A stretch of 64,000 nucleotides of DNA from an uncultured Pseudomonadota bacterium (GTDB lineage Bacteria > Myxococcota_A > UBA796 > SXON01), in assembly GCA_903900265.1 (NCBI GenBank), contig CAIUMM010000111.1, forward strand, positions 62,001 to 126,000, read 5' to 3'. The stretch's first letter is position 1. The number at the start of each line of letters is the position of its first letter. A model generated the notes under the pieces. That model was given only the letters and a program-made list of their open reading frames with translations. It was not told the origin of the DNA and did no database searches. The translations under genes were made by a program, and so were the position numbers. Positions 45,718 to 54,067 of this stretch are shown here, one piece after another.

Positions 45718-46590
45718 CTAGTTGGCGAAGTTGTCGTCTATCGCGGCCAGCAAGGCCTTGGCTTGGCGCTGCGCGGCCTCCATCTCGGGCTGAACGTCGG
45801 GGAGCACGGTGGCATCGGCGGCGATGACCCAGTTCAACTCCTTCTCGAAGGTGGCTTTGTCCTGCTTCTTGACCGCCCATTCCCCGGCGAGCAGCACGTG
45901 GTTCCCGAGGAACGTCGGGTTCGCAGCCAACGCCTTGTCGAAGAACTCTTTGGACTTGTTCAAGTCCTGACCTGCAAAGCTGGGGATCGCCGCGTAGTAC
46001 GCGCCCCAGTAGCGGTTCGGACCGTCGTAATAGTACGTAGGCTCCAGCTCGCCGACGCGCGTCATGTAAGCCTTGACCGTCGGCAGGTGCTTCAGGGTCA
46101 AAGCGATGCCGCTGCCCTTCGCCCACTTCCCGAGCGCCGACGACGTCCAGTACACGCACGGGACATCCTCTTTGGTCAGCGCACGGCTCGCGCTCGCAGG
46201 GTCTTCATCGCCCTTGGCCAGCAAGCCCGAAAAGTCCTTATTCAACGCGAGGCACTGGTTGCCGTAGGCGATGGACTTGGCCCATACGTCGAGCTTTTCT
46301 TCCTTCTCCGTCAGGTGACCGTCGCCTAGGAAGTAGTACCCGCGCACGAGGTGGTAGAGCGCATCCTTGTCAGAAGCATCCGCGGCGAGCAGCTGCTCGT
46401 AGGCGGCGAGCGACTCCCGGAGCCGCGCGGCGTCCCCGCGCTGGGCCCACAACGCGAGCGCCTGCTCGCGGGTAGCGGCTACGTCGGCCGCAGGAGTTAC
46501 CGCCGGTGCAGCGACGACCTCCGCAGCGGGTTTCGGCTTTGCTTGGGCGGAAGGAGCGACGAGAAGGAAGGCCAACAAGGCAGATAGCAT
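45718..46590 (-). CDS. TatT-like (TRAP transporter T-component family) TPR protein
   Basis: 290 residues with a Sec signal peptide (MLSALLAFLLVAPSAQA) and an Ala/Val/Pro linker. The mature helical repeats (LLAADASDKDALYHLVRGYYFLGDG, CVYWTSSALGKWAKGSGIALTL, VKAYMTRVGELEPTYYYDGPNRYWGAYYAA in order) match the TatT family, periplasmic TPR-like trimers associated with TRAP lipoprotein/ligand systems in Treponema and common in deltaproteobacteria. No TRAP permease or TatP-like receptor is nearby. The ATG at 46590 has GGAG 5 bases upstream and a good promoter at 46615-46643. Confidence 0.82.
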   Translation of the reverse strand: MLSALLAFLLVAPSAQAKPKPAAEVVAAPAVTPAADVAATREQALALWAQRGDAARLRESLAAYEQLLAADASDKDALYHLVRGYYFLGDGHLTEKEEKLDVWAKSIAYGNQCLALNKDFSGLLAKGDEDPASASRALTKEDVPCVYWTSSALGKWAKGSGIALTLKHLPTVKAYMTRVGELEPTYYYDGPNRYWGAYYAAIPSFAGQDLNKSKEFFDKALAANPTFLGNHVLLAGEWAVKKQDKATFEKELNWVIAADATVLPDVQPEMEAAQRQAKALLAAIDDNFAN

Positions 46591-46614
46591 CGGAACTCCG
46601 AATTCTTCCCGCCC

Positions 46615-46643
46615 CCTCTACAGGCAACCCCCCGCGCTGTCAA
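46615..46643 (-). promoter_or_regulatory. Sigma70-type promoter for the seven-gene minus-strand cluster
   Basis: Minus-strand TTGACA (46643-46638), a 17-base spacer, then TAGAGG (46620-46615), with the ATG of the TatT-like gene at 46590. No other promoter-sized gap exists down to 41495, so this is the likely main promoter for TatT-like, lipase-like, pyrE, lipoprotein, barrel-like, hydrolase and membrane protein genes. Confidence 0.5.
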
Positions 46644-46695
46644 CGGCCCTACGCTCCGAAGCACCGGGGCCGCTGGGCGGGTAGCAATAACTGCC

Positions 46696-46770
46696 GACTA
46701 TGAAGGATATAGTTACTGAAGATGAAAGATTTAGACTATGTCTTGACGCTCCAAACACGGGGGATACTCT
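46696..46770 (+). promoter_or_regulatory. AT-rich regulatory region upstream of rubrerythrin
   Basis: A conspicuously AT-rich patch in GC-rich DNA. It holds a 13-base direct repeat, ATGAAGGATATAG (46700-46712) and ATGAAAGATTTAG (46722-46734), exactly 22 bases apart, flanked by GACTATG at 46696 and 46734. TTGACG (46743-46748) follows, with TACTCT 16 bases downstream (46765-46770) as a weak -10. The repeats lie immediately upstream of the -35 box, the position of an activator site. The regulator cannot be named. Confidence 0.45.
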
Positions 46771-46813
46771 GGAGGAGCGGCGGAATTCACCGCCCCATCT
46801 CCGCAAGGAACCC

Positions 46814-47230
46814 ATGCCGAACCTCAACGGTACCAAGACCCACGCCAACCTCAAGGCCGCGTTCGCCGGCGAATCCCAGGCCAACCGCCGTTACCTCTAC
46901 TTCGCGAAAGTAGCCGACGTCGAAGGCTTTCCCGATGTCGCCGGCCTGTTCCGCGACACCGCAGAAGGCGAGACCGGCCACGCACACGGCCACCTCGCGT
47001 TCCTCGCGCAGGTCGGTGACCCCGCGACCGGCCTCCCCATCGGCGAGACCGAGCAGAACCTGAAGGCCGCCGTCGCCGGCGAGACCTACGAGTACACCGA
47101 CATGTACCCGGGCATGGCTGCTTCGGCGCGCGAAGAAGGCTTCGTCGAGATCGCCAACTGGTTTGAGACCCTCGCCAAGGCTGAGAAGTCCCACGCCGGG
47201 CGCTTCCAGAAGGGCCTCGACTCCCTGTAG
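46814..47230 (+). CDS. Rubrerythrin family protein without a rubredoxin domain
   Basis: 138 residues from the ATG at 46814 with AAGGA upstream. A ferritin-like four-helix di-iron domain with all ligands: E20, E53, H56, E90, E93, E124 and H127. The C-terminal rubredoxin domain of classical rubrerythrin is absent, so electrons must come from another protein. Rubrerythrins reduce hydrogen peroxide. Together with the next two genes it forms a recurrent set (rubrerythrin, CCG-domain iron-sulfur protein, DUF3501), which suggests that the iron-sulfur protein serves as reductant. Confidence 0.93.
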   Translation: MPNLNGTKTHANLKAAFAGESQANRRYLYFAKVADVEGFPDVAGLFRDTAEGETGHAHGHLAFLAQVGDPATGLPIGETEQNLKAAVAGETYEYTDMYPGMAASAREEGFVEIANWFETLAKAEKSHAGRFQKGLDSL

Positions 47231-47241
47231 TCGAACCGTTC

Positions 47242-47268
47242 GGCCTCCTCCCGATGGTGGAGGGGGCC
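47242..47268 (+). terminator. GC-rich hairpin after rubrerythrin
   Basis: GGCCTCCTCC and GGAGGGGGCC form a 10-base-pair stem (one G-T pair) around a 7-base loop, 12 bases after the rubrerythrin stop. There is no T-run behind it, so it could be a partial terminator, an RNA-stabilising 3' end that lets rubrerythrin be made in excess, or a Rho-linked pause site. Confidence 0.4.
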
Positions 47269-47287
47269 GTCCTGTGCTGCTGACCCC

Positions 47288-47329
47288 TCCGGCATTCGCT
47301 CCGGACCGACCTCCGAGCTTCGCTTCGGA
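47288..47329 (+). repeat. Two tandem 18-base hairpins with a compensating base pair
   Basis: TCCGG-8 bases-CCGGA (47288-47305) and TCCGA-8 bases-TCGGA (47312-47329) are direct repeats 24 bases apart with almost the same loop. The one changed stem position differs on both arms, so pairing is kept. They sit in the leader of the iron-sulfur protein gene. Confidence 0.5.
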
Positions 47330-47355
47330 CCCTGTTTGTGTATTTGGAGGCTTGC

Positions 47356-48777
47356 ATGTCCCGACACGTACCCGGCCCCCGGGAAGACATCTATTGGAGC
47401 CGCGACGCGCTCGTCGCGGAAGAAAAGCGCGTGTTCGAGATCTGCAACGGATGCAGGCTCTGCTTCAACCTGTGCCCCAGCTTCCCGTCGCTGTTCGATG
47501 CCATCGACTCGCTCGACTCCAGCGCGCCGATCCCCACTCCGGCCACCGGCGGGCACAGCCAGCTCGATGCCCTCGGCAACCACGAGGCGGCCACCGCCGG
47601 CGCTCATGACGCACAGCCCCGGGACGACATCCACGGTCAGGCTGAAGCCCTCGAGAAGCTGCCGCTCTCCGTGCATCAAAAAGTGGTCGATGAATGCTAC
47701 CAGTGCAAGCTCTGTGACCCCATCTGCCCCTACGTCCCCCCGCACGAGTTTGCGGTAGACTTCCCGCGCCTCATGCTCCGCCACAAGGCGATCGACGCGC
47801 GCGAGCATGGCGTGAAATTTCAGGACCGCGTCCTCGGGGATCCCGATCTCGTGGGCTCCCTCGGCACGCTGATGCCGAGCATCGCCAACTTCGCCAACAG
47901 CCTGCCGGTGAACCGCGTCATCATCGAAAAGGTCGCCGGCATTCACCGCGATCGGCAGCTTCCCACCTTCGCGTCCGAGACCTTCCTCGAGTGGTTCCGC
48001 AAGCGCCACCCCGAAGCGCGCGACCCCAAGGCCGTGGACGGCCGCAAGGTCGTGTTGTTCTACACCTGCTCGGTGCAGTGGAACGAGCCTCAGGTCGGGC
48101 GCGCCGCGGTCGAGGTGCTGGAGCACTCCGGCATCACCGTGTTTGTTGAAGAGTTCAAGTGCTGCGGCATGCCCGCGCTCGACGGGGGCGACGTCCCTCG
48201 CGCCACGTCTTGGGCCACGCACAACATCGAGCGCCTGCGTCCCTTCGTCGACGCGGGGTGCGACATCGTGTCCCCCGGCCCCACCTGCTCGTACATGATG
48301 AAGAAAGAGTGGCCGGACTACGTGGGCAGCGAAGACGCCGACGCGGTCTCCAAGAGGAGCTTTGACCTCATGGAGTACCTGAACATCGTCCGTAAGGCCG
48401 GTGAGCTGAAGGAGGACTACACCACCCCGGTCGGCTCGATCGGATACCACGTCCCCTGTCACCTGAAGGTCCAGAAGATTGGCTTCCGAAGCCGGGACAT
48501 GATGAAGACCCTGCCCGAAGCCAAGGTCACGCTGGTGGACAAGTGCTCGTGCATGGACGGCACCTGGGGCATGAAGACCGAGTGGTACGAAATGTCCAAG
48601 AAGGGCGCCCAGCCGCTGCTCGAAGGCCTGACCAAGGACAAGCCGACCACGCTCTCGTCGGACTGCTTGATCGCGAAGCTGCAGATCGAAGAGGGCACCG
48701 GCCAGAAGGTCATCCACCCGATCGAAGTCGTCCACAAGGCGCTTGGGCTCGCCAAGACCAACCCCGGCAACACGTGA
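47356..48777 (+). CDS. CCG-domain iron-sulfur oxidoreductase (heterodisulfide reductase-related)
   Basis: 473 residues; ATG at 47356 with a strong TTGGAGG 5 bases upstream. Two [4Fe-4S] ferredoxin motifs: C30-x2-C33-x2-C36-x3-C40 and C114-x2-C117-x2-C120-x3-C124, separated by an unusually long about 70-residue insert. Two cysteine-rich CCG-type regions follow ([10 protein letters not shown], and [11 protein letters not shown] with [11 protein letters not shown]). The build is like GlpC/HdrD, soluble or peripheral electron-transfer proteins. The second CCG box has a C-x-C-M variant. Context with rubrerythrin suggests it feeds electrons for peroxide reduction. Confidence 0.93.
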   Translation: MSRHVPGPREDIYWSRDALVAEEKRVFEICNGCRLCFNLCPSFPSLFDAIDSLDSSAPIPTPATGGHSQLDALGNHEAATAGAHDAQPRDDIHGQAEALEKLPLSVHQKVVDECYQCKLCDPICPYVPPHEFAVDFPRLMLRHKAIDAREHGVKFQDRVLGDPDLVGSLGTLMPSIANFANSLPVNRVIIEKVAGIHRDRQLPTFASETFLEWFRKRHPEARDPKAVDGRKVVLFYTCSVQWNEPQVGRAAVEVLEHSGITVFVEEFKCCGMPALDGGDVPRATSWATHNIERLRPFVDAGCDIVSPGPTCSYMMKKEWPDYVGSEDADAVSKRSFDLMEYLNIVRKAGELKEDYTTPVGSIGYHVPCHLKVQKIGFRSRDMMKTLPEAKVTLVDKCSCMDGTWGMKTEWYEMSKKGAQPLLEGLTKDKPTTLSSDCLIAKLQIEEGTGQKVIHPIEVVHKALGLAKTNPGNT

Positions 48778-48781
48778 AATC

Positions 48782-49375
48782 ATGACTGTTCGCGCTGATC
48801 AAATTCTCCCCATCGCTGAATTCACCAAGCAACGGCCGCAGCTGGAGCGGGAGGCCATCGGCAACGCCACGCTGCGCCGGGTGCGGCTCGGCGGGCACCT
48901 CACCTTCCTGTTTGAAAACCACGGGAGCGTGGCTTGGCAGGTGCAGGAGATGTGCAGGGTGGAAGGAATCACTGCGGCATCTGCCGTGCAGCACGAGCTG
49001 GACACCTACAACGCCCTGCTGCCCACGCAGGGCGAGGACGGATCCGCCGAGCTCTCGGCGACGCTCCTCGTCGAGTACACCGACGAGGCCGAGCGCGCCG
49101 TCGCTCTGCGCGCGCTGGTGGGCTTGCACGAGCACCTCTACATCGAAGTCGCGGGCGAGCGCTCCGCCGCTCGCTTCGACGACGAGCAGTTCAACGCAGA
49201 GCGCATCAGCTCGGTGCAGTTTGTGCGCTTCCCGCTCTCCGCGGCCGCAGCGACCGCCCTTGGAGAGCTGGCAAAGCCGGCCCGCCTGCTGTGCACGCAC
49301 CCTGCGCATCCGGCTGAAGTACCGCTTGGACCCGTGGTCCGAGGCGCTCTCGTTGGGGATCTGCAACCCCGCTGA
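48782..49375 (+). CDS. DUF3501 family protein
   Basis: 197 residues. [42 protein letters not shown] and [13 protein letters not shown] match DUF3501, a family of unknown activity that recurs next to rubrerythrin and CCG-domain iron-sulfur genes. No cofactor motif is visible; there are only two cysteines. Starts 4 bases after the iron-sulfur protein stop. The frame is open upstream to 48743 within that gene, but the ATG at 48782 gives the family N-terminus. Confidence 0.9.
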   Translation: MTVRADQILPIAEFTKQRPQLEREAIGNATLRRVRLGGHLTFLFENHGSVAWQVQEMCRVEGITAASAVQHELDTYNALLPTQGEDGSAELSATLLVEYTDEAERAVALRALVGLHEHLYIEVAGERSAARFDDEQFNAERISSVQFVRFPLSAAAATALGELAKPARLLCTHPAHPAEVPLGPVVRGALVGDLQPR

Positions 49376-49410
49376 CCCCGGGCGGCTCGAAGATCGGATA
49401 CCATGCAGGG

Positions 49411-50682
49411 ATGCTGGCTCTCTTCTACGCACTCCTGACGAATCCCGCTTTTGCTGCCGCGCCGCGCGCCTACGTGGTCGGCCTCCATGTGCCCGACCTC
49501 ATCGGGGACGCCCCGGGCGATGCCGCCGAGGCGCTGACCAAAGCGCTCGATGAGACGGGCAAGGTAGACGCTCTCGGACCGGAGGAGACCAGCAAGATCA
49601 TCTCGGGCCGAGAGGCGCTGATCCTCGATGGCTACGCCCTCGGACCCGGTCAGGCGCGCTTGCAGGAAGGGCGCATCCTGTACGACCGCGCTCAGCCCGA
49701 TCAAGCGATTCAGGTGTTGGAAGACGCTGCGGATCAGCTCGCCGCAGGGCTCGCCGTCTCGACGGACGTCCGCTCGCTGCACGAGGCGCTGATGCTCTTA
49801 GGCGTGTCGTATGTGGGGCTCGGCGACGAAGACTCGGCGCGGGTCGCGTTCCGGCGCTCCGCGATCCTCGACCCCTCGCGCGAGCTCGACGCGGTCAACT
49901 ACCCGCCGTCGGTGGTCTCCCTGTTCAACGAGGTCCGCGCCTCGGTCGCCACCGAAACCTCCGGGCGAATCACCGTGACCGCCTCCATGGACGCTGAGGT
50001 GTTCGTAGACGGCAAGAGCCGCGGCGCGGTCAGCGATTCCCCGATCGTCCTTGTGCCGGGCACCCACTACGTGCTCGTGCGCGCGGCGAACGGCGCGTCG
50101 CAGTTCAAGTCGGTGGTGTTGAAGCCGGGAGGCTCCGCCAAGGTGGACGCCCTGCTGGAGCTGCGCTCTGTCGGGGTCGCGGCCGCCGACGCATCGGGGC
50201 GCGCGCGCCAAACCCGCGACCTCTACAAGGCCGTAGGCCAGTACGCGACCGGCGGTCTGGTAGTGTTCGGCGGAGTGACCCCAAACGGCGGCGTCGCGCT
50301 GCAGCTGTACTCCCCGGCGAGCGGCAACTTCTCGAAGATCTTGACCGCAGACGCCGGTGACGATCCGGTCGGCGCCATCCTCGATCTCGCCCCCGCGCTG
50401 GTGGCGTACGTCGGGGACAACGGCGATGTGCGCTCGGACCGCGTAGGCGGCACCGTTTGCGCGCTCGACGTAGGCGCCAACGATGTGCTCGCCGGGTTGC
50501 TCTACGACCCGCCGAAAGCCAGCGTGGCCGAAGCAGCAGGCCGCGGCGGTCCCAAGTGGTATGTCTGGGCAGGCATCGGCGCGGCGGTGGTCGGCGGCGG
50601 CGCTGCAGCCACCGCGGTGGCGCTCTCGTCCGGCGAAGATCCTGGCCCGCAGGGCACGGTCTCCTTCGGACCGATCCCCTAA
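49411..50682 (+). CDS. Secreted TPR/PEGA-domain protein with C-terminal membrane helix
   Basis: 423 residues. Signal peptide MLALFYALLTNPAFAAA; a helical TPR-like region (residues about 60-170, ILYDRAQPDQAIQVLEDAADQL and ALMLLGVSYVGLGDEDSARVAF in succession); a PEGA domain (about 185-235, ITVTASMDAEVFVDGKSRG); a region of unknown fold with YSPASGNFSKI; and a final transmembrane helix (WYVWAGIGAAVVGGGAAATA). Proteins of this build are common in Myxococcota and are thought to bind envelope polymers; the exact role is unknown. It stands alone after the DUF3501 gene. Confidence 0.82.
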   Translation: MLALFYALLTNPAFAAAPRAYVVGLHVPDLIGDAPGDAAEALTKALDETGKVDALGPEETSKIISGREALILDGYALGPGQARLQEGRILYDRAQPDQAIQVLEDAADQLAAGLAVSTDVRSLHEALMLLGVSYVGLGDEDSARVAFRRSAILDPSRELDAVNYPPSVVSLFNEVRASVATETSGRITVTASMDAEVFVDGKSRGAVSDSPIVLVPGTHYVLVRAANGASQFKSVVLKPGGSAKVDALLELRSVGVAAADASGRARQTRDLYKAVGQYATGGLVVFGGVTPNGGVALQLYSPASGNFSKILTADAGDDPVGAILDLAPALVAYVGDNGDVRSDRVGGTVCALDVGANDVLAGLLYDPPKASVAEAAGRGGPKWYVWAGIGAAVVGGGAAATAVALSSGEDPGPQGTVSFGPIP

Positions 50683-50691
50683 AAGCAAGCC

Positions 50692-52068
50692 ATGCACTAC
50701 CTCCTCGTCGCGCATGGCCCCGCTGTGGACCCGGACCAGCCGGTGAGCGGCGGAGCGCTGAGGGCGCAGGTACACGAGCACGCGCTGAAGCGCGCGGGCC
50801 ACACGGTCACCGTGCTGCGGCGCGCACAGGATGAACCCGGCGGCTTTGCGTCCCCGGCGGACCTGCGACGCAGAGCCAAAGCCGCCCGTCCCGACGCCAT
50901 CCTGTGCGTCGCGCCCGAAGAGGCGTGGTCGCTGCGTGGCATCGCTCCGTTGTGTGTGGATCTCTACGCGCCGCGAATGCTGGAGGCCGCGTGGCAAGGC
51001 ACCCAATCGGAAGCAGCCGGCATCGCGGTGCGCGCCGTCCACGCCGCCGATGAGGTGCTGTTCTCGAACGGTCGTCAGCGCTGGTTCTGGCTGGGCATCC
51101 TCGGTCTCGCCGGCTGGGACCTCGCCGCGCCTTGCGGGCGAGTCGTCCCCTTGTCGTGCGCACCGGTCACGCCGCTCCCGACGCCCCCAACAGCCGCAAC
51201 GCCATCGAGCGCGCCCTTCGTGATCCTCGGCGGCCAACGCTGGCCCTGGCAGGACGCGTCCGACGCCCTGCGCCGCGCCGTCGCGCACTTCGGCGGCCGG
51301 GTCGAGTGTCGCGTGTACGGCCCGGCCTCCGGCGTGCCCGGCGTACGCGAGATGGGCGCGGTGTCGCGCAGGGAGTGGCTCCAGGCCTGCTCCGAGGCGG
51401 TCGCGGTGCTCGACCGCTACGCGCCGCATCACGAGCGCGAGCTCGCGCTGTCGTTCCGCCAGCTGGACGCGCTGACCGCCGGGACGCCGCTGATCACCGA
51501 CGCGAACACGCCGCTCGCCGCCGAGCTGGGCGGGGCTGGATGGGTAGAGGAGGCGCTCGAAGACGCGCTCGATCTCGCCTGCGGACCCGCAGGGAAGCGC
51601 GCCCGTGCGCGCGTGCGGGCCGTCGCGGAGCGCTACGACGCGAAGGTGACCGAAGCGCCGCTGCTGGCCTGGAACCCGAGCTACCGAGCCCGAGGCGAGA
51701 GCGTGTTGGGCGCGCGAGCCGCCTTAGAAGCGGCGCGGGCGCGCTCCCTCGCGGACCAGCTCCGGCGTGAAGCTGCCGAGGCCGAGGTGTGGGCAAAACG
51801 CGCGGAGGTGGAAGGCCTGCATGCCCAGACGCGCGCGCTGTGCAGCGCAGTCGAAGCGAGCAGCGCCGCGCTGGCGGACGTCGCGGGTTTTCGGCGCGAG
51901 GCGGTGACGGTGCTGGGCGCGCGGCTCTCCGGCGCCGACACCACGCGCGAGGCGCTCGCGCGCGAGGTCGAGACGCTGCGCGCCGATCTCACCAAGAAAA
52001 ACGCCGAGCTTGAAGCGATGACCGCGGACCGGGACCGCCTGCAGCGCGTGTTCCGGTGGAAGCGTTAG
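50692..52068 (+). CDS. Glycosyltransferase-like protein with C-terminal coiled coil
   Basis: 458 residues. The first about 330 residues look like a GT-B glycosyltransferase (HYLLVAHGPAVDPDQPVSGGALRAQ at the start in order, APFVILGGQRWPWQDASD beginning the second domain, and the ALTAGTPLITDANTPLAAELGG donor-side segment), although the usual E-x7-E motif is not clear. Residues about 345-458 are a long Ala/Glu/Arg coiled coil. Inferred: a surface-glycan glycosyltransferase with an oligomerisation tail. It converges with the DUF255 gene; the two stop codons overlap by 4 bases (52065-52068). Confidence 0.75.
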   Translation: MHYLLVAHGPAVDPDQPVSGGALRAQVHEHALKRAGHTVTVLRRAQDEPGGFASPADLRRRAKAARPDAILCVAPEEAWSLRGIAPLCVDLYAPRMLEAAWQGTQSEAAGIAVRAVHAADEVLFSNGRQRWFWLGILGLAGWDLAAPCGRVVPLSCAPVTPLPTPPTAATPSSAPFVILGGQRWPWQDASDALRRAVAHFGGRVECRVYGPASGVPGVREMGAVSRREWLQACSEAVAVLDRYAPHHERELALSFRQLDALTAGTPLITDANTPLAAELGGAGWVEEALEDALDLACGPAGKRARARVRAVAERYDAKVTEAPLLAWNPSYRARGESVLGARAALEAARARSLADQLRREAAEAEVWAKRAEVEGLHAQTRALCSAVEASSAALADVAGFRREAVTVLGARLSGADTTREALAREVETLRADLTKKNAELEAMTADRDRLQRVFRWKR

Positions 52069-53729
52069 CGCCGAACGCCAAGCGCGGTCACCGAGCGCAT
52101 CAGCTCCGCGTAGTCTGCGGTCGGCCGACCGCACGCCGAGCCCGAGCACGCCATCGCCATGCCCGCGGGCACGCCCTCGCTGACGCCGATCCACACGTGA
52201 TCGGGGTGCGGGTCCGAGAGCCCAGCGAGCAAGAGCGGCGGGATCGGCCAACCGGCGCCGGCCACCTTGATGGTGACGATCGGCGCAGCGAGGCGCTCAG
52301 CGACCGCCGCAGCCGGAGCTGCGAAAAACCCCCAGTCTTCGCTCTCAGCGAGCGCCGCGCGAGAGGCCTCCTCGGCCCGAATCCGCCATTCGCCGGGCAC
52401 CCCCGCCGCGTGCAACAGCAGCGCGACCCGCGCGAACGCTGCGTTCCCATGGACATGACGCCGCGCGTGACGTAGCCGGCCGAGCCCCTCGGGCAGCCGG
52501 TCGTAGAGCCCCTGCCCTTCCCCCACCCGCAGGTTCAACCACGCCCACTCCATCACCCGCGCCGCGGCGCTCAGGCACGCATCGTCCCCGAAGGCCGCGC
52601 CCACGGCGTACATCCCCTCGGCGACCTGCACCTGATCTTCAAGCAGGCCGCTCACGCCGTTCGCGTGGCGGCTGACCCGTCCATCCGGCGCGATCATCGT
52701 CGACAAATGCGCGCTGGCGATCCGCGCCACGCCGATGAGGCCGGGCCGGCCCAGCACCGCGCCGGCGCGCACCAGCGCCGCGATGATCAGCCCGTTCCAT
52801 CCTGCGTAGACGGTCTGGTCTACCGGGGGCGGGTCGCTACGCTGCGCACGCGGCCGGCGATAGTAGCTTTCATCGGCGTCCTGACTCCCAAAAAACGCTC
52901 CGGTCTGCGGGTCATGCAGCGTAGCCAGCACCCAGCGTACGGCGCTCTCCAAGGTCGCCGCGCGCGGCTTCGCTTCCCGGGCGTAAACACCAAGTAGACG
53001 CCCATGATCCTCGAGCAGCTTCTCGTAGTGCGGCTCCATCCAGTCATCCTGGGTCGCATAGCGAAAAAACCCGCCTTCTTCGTGGTCATACATGCCCTTG
53101 GTCGCCATCGCGGCCATGGTTTTCGTCGCGGCCTCGCGCGACCAAGCGTCGTCGGTGCGATGGACGCGGTCGAGCAGCCAGTCCAACACCATCGGGTGCG
53201 GGAACTTCTGCATCTCGCCGAACCCGGCGTTGTAGGGGTCATAGGCCTCTTGAACGCGCGCGTAGATCACCGCGGCGTCCACAGCGCTGGTCCCCAGCAC
53301 CGGCGCGGGCTCTGGCGCCAACGTCCATCGCGAGGCGGGGTCCGACGCGCTCCGCAGCAGCGCCAGCAGCTCCATCCCCGGCACATAGGTGCGCCCGATG
53401 AGCACCTCTCCTGCAGCGTCAAGGATAGCAAAGGTGGGCCAACCTCCTTGGTTGTAGCGCTCGTTCACGTCAGGACGACGGTCGGTGTCTACGCGGATGC
53501 AGATGAACCGCTCCGCCAACAGGCTCGCGACGCCCGCCCAGGTGTAGCTGCCCTCGTCCATGACGTGGCACCAGTGACACCACGTGGCGCCAATGTGCAG
53601 GGCGATCGGCTTTTTTTCGTCCCGAGCGCGCTGCAGCGCCGCTTCGGACCACTCCAGCCACGGGATCGCCGGCTCCTGCGCGGGCGGTTTCGGGGCGGGC
53701 GTTGCGGGAGGAGGCGTCGGCTGGTTCAT
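52065..53729 (-). CDS. DUF255 thioredoxin-fold protein (YyaL/SPATA20-like)
   Basis: 554 residues. After a Pro/Ala-rich N-terminus comes a thioredoxin-like domain with TWCHWCHVM (C51-x2-C54) and the WPTFAILDAAGE strand, then an alpha/alpha-barrel region like N-acylglucosamine 2-epimerases (VYAGWNGLIIAALVRAGAV, EGMYAVGAAFGDDACL). The family is widespread and its function is poorly understood; a redox or sugar-related role has been suggested. At 554 residues it is shorter than the typical about 680. The start overlaps the stop of the preceding 113-residue gene (ATGA). Confidence 0.92.
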   Translation of the reverse strand: MNQPTPPPATPAPKPPAQEPAIPWLEWSEAALQRARDEKKPIALHIGATWCHWCHVMDEGSYTWAGVASLLAERFICIRVDTDRRPDVNERYNQGGWPTFAILDAAGEVLIGRTYVPGMELLALLRSASDPASRWTLAPEPAPVLGTSAVDAAVIYARVQEAYDPYNAGFGEMQKFPHPMVLDWLLDRVHRTDDAWSREAATKTMAAMATKGMYDHEEGGFFRYATQDDWMEPHYEKLLEDHGRLLGVYAREAKPRAATLESAVRWVLATLHDPQTGAFFGSQDADESYYRRPRAQRSDPPPVDQTVYAGWNGLIIAALVRAGAVLGRPGLIGVARIASAHLSTMIAPDGRVSRHANGVSGLLEDQVQVAEGMYAVGAAFGDDACLSAAARVMEWAWLNLRVGEGQGLYDRLPEGLGRLRHARRHVHGNAAFARVALLLHAAGVPGEWRIRAEEASRAALAESEDWGFFAAPAAAVAERLAAPIVTIKVAGAGWPIPPLLLAGLSDPHPDHVWIGVSEGVPAGMAMACSGSACGRPTADYAELMRSVTALGVRR

Positions 53730-54067
53730 CGTACTCTCGGAATTTTGTACCCGTGCATGCGGGCGTGTCGAAGGTCAGGCAGGCACCACATCAGCGCCGG
53801 CTCCCGTCGCAGCGAGGCGGTGACCCATCCTTCGCGCACCTCGATCCCCGGACCGCGCCAGAGCATGTCCAGCAGCGAGCGCATGGTGTCGGGCAGCTCC
53901 ACGAGCACGCCCACCGCCGTCGGTCCCGCGCCGGTACACGCGAGCACCGGGCTGCGGCGTGCGTCGAGCACCCAAACGCCGTCGGCGCGGGCGATTCGCG
54001 CCGACCCCACGCCGGGGCCAAGCACGGCGCCGGTAGTGCGCAACGGGTGCACAAAAACGTGGATCAA
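53726..54067 (-). CDS. Small protein, possibly gamma-glutamylcyclotransferase-like
   Basis: 113 residues starting at TTG 54067, which overlaps the previous stop (TTGA). The pattern VFVHPLRTTGAVL, then VGVLVELPDTMRSLLDMLWRG, then VTASLRREPALMWCL is loosely reminiscent of the AIG2/gamma-glutamylcyclotransferase fold (start G-T-L-R, later a L-D-x-x-E turn), but the family Y-G-T-L-R-x-G motif and catalytic Glu are not clear. The assignment is tentative. It is coupled on both sides, so it belongs to the 52065-55587 operon. Confidence 0.7.
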   Translation of the reverse strand: MIHVFVHPLRTTGAVLGPGVGSARIARADGVWVLDARRSPVLACTGAGPTAVGVLVELPDTMRSLLDMLWRGPGIEVREGWVTASLRREPALMWCLPDLRHARMHGYKIPRVR

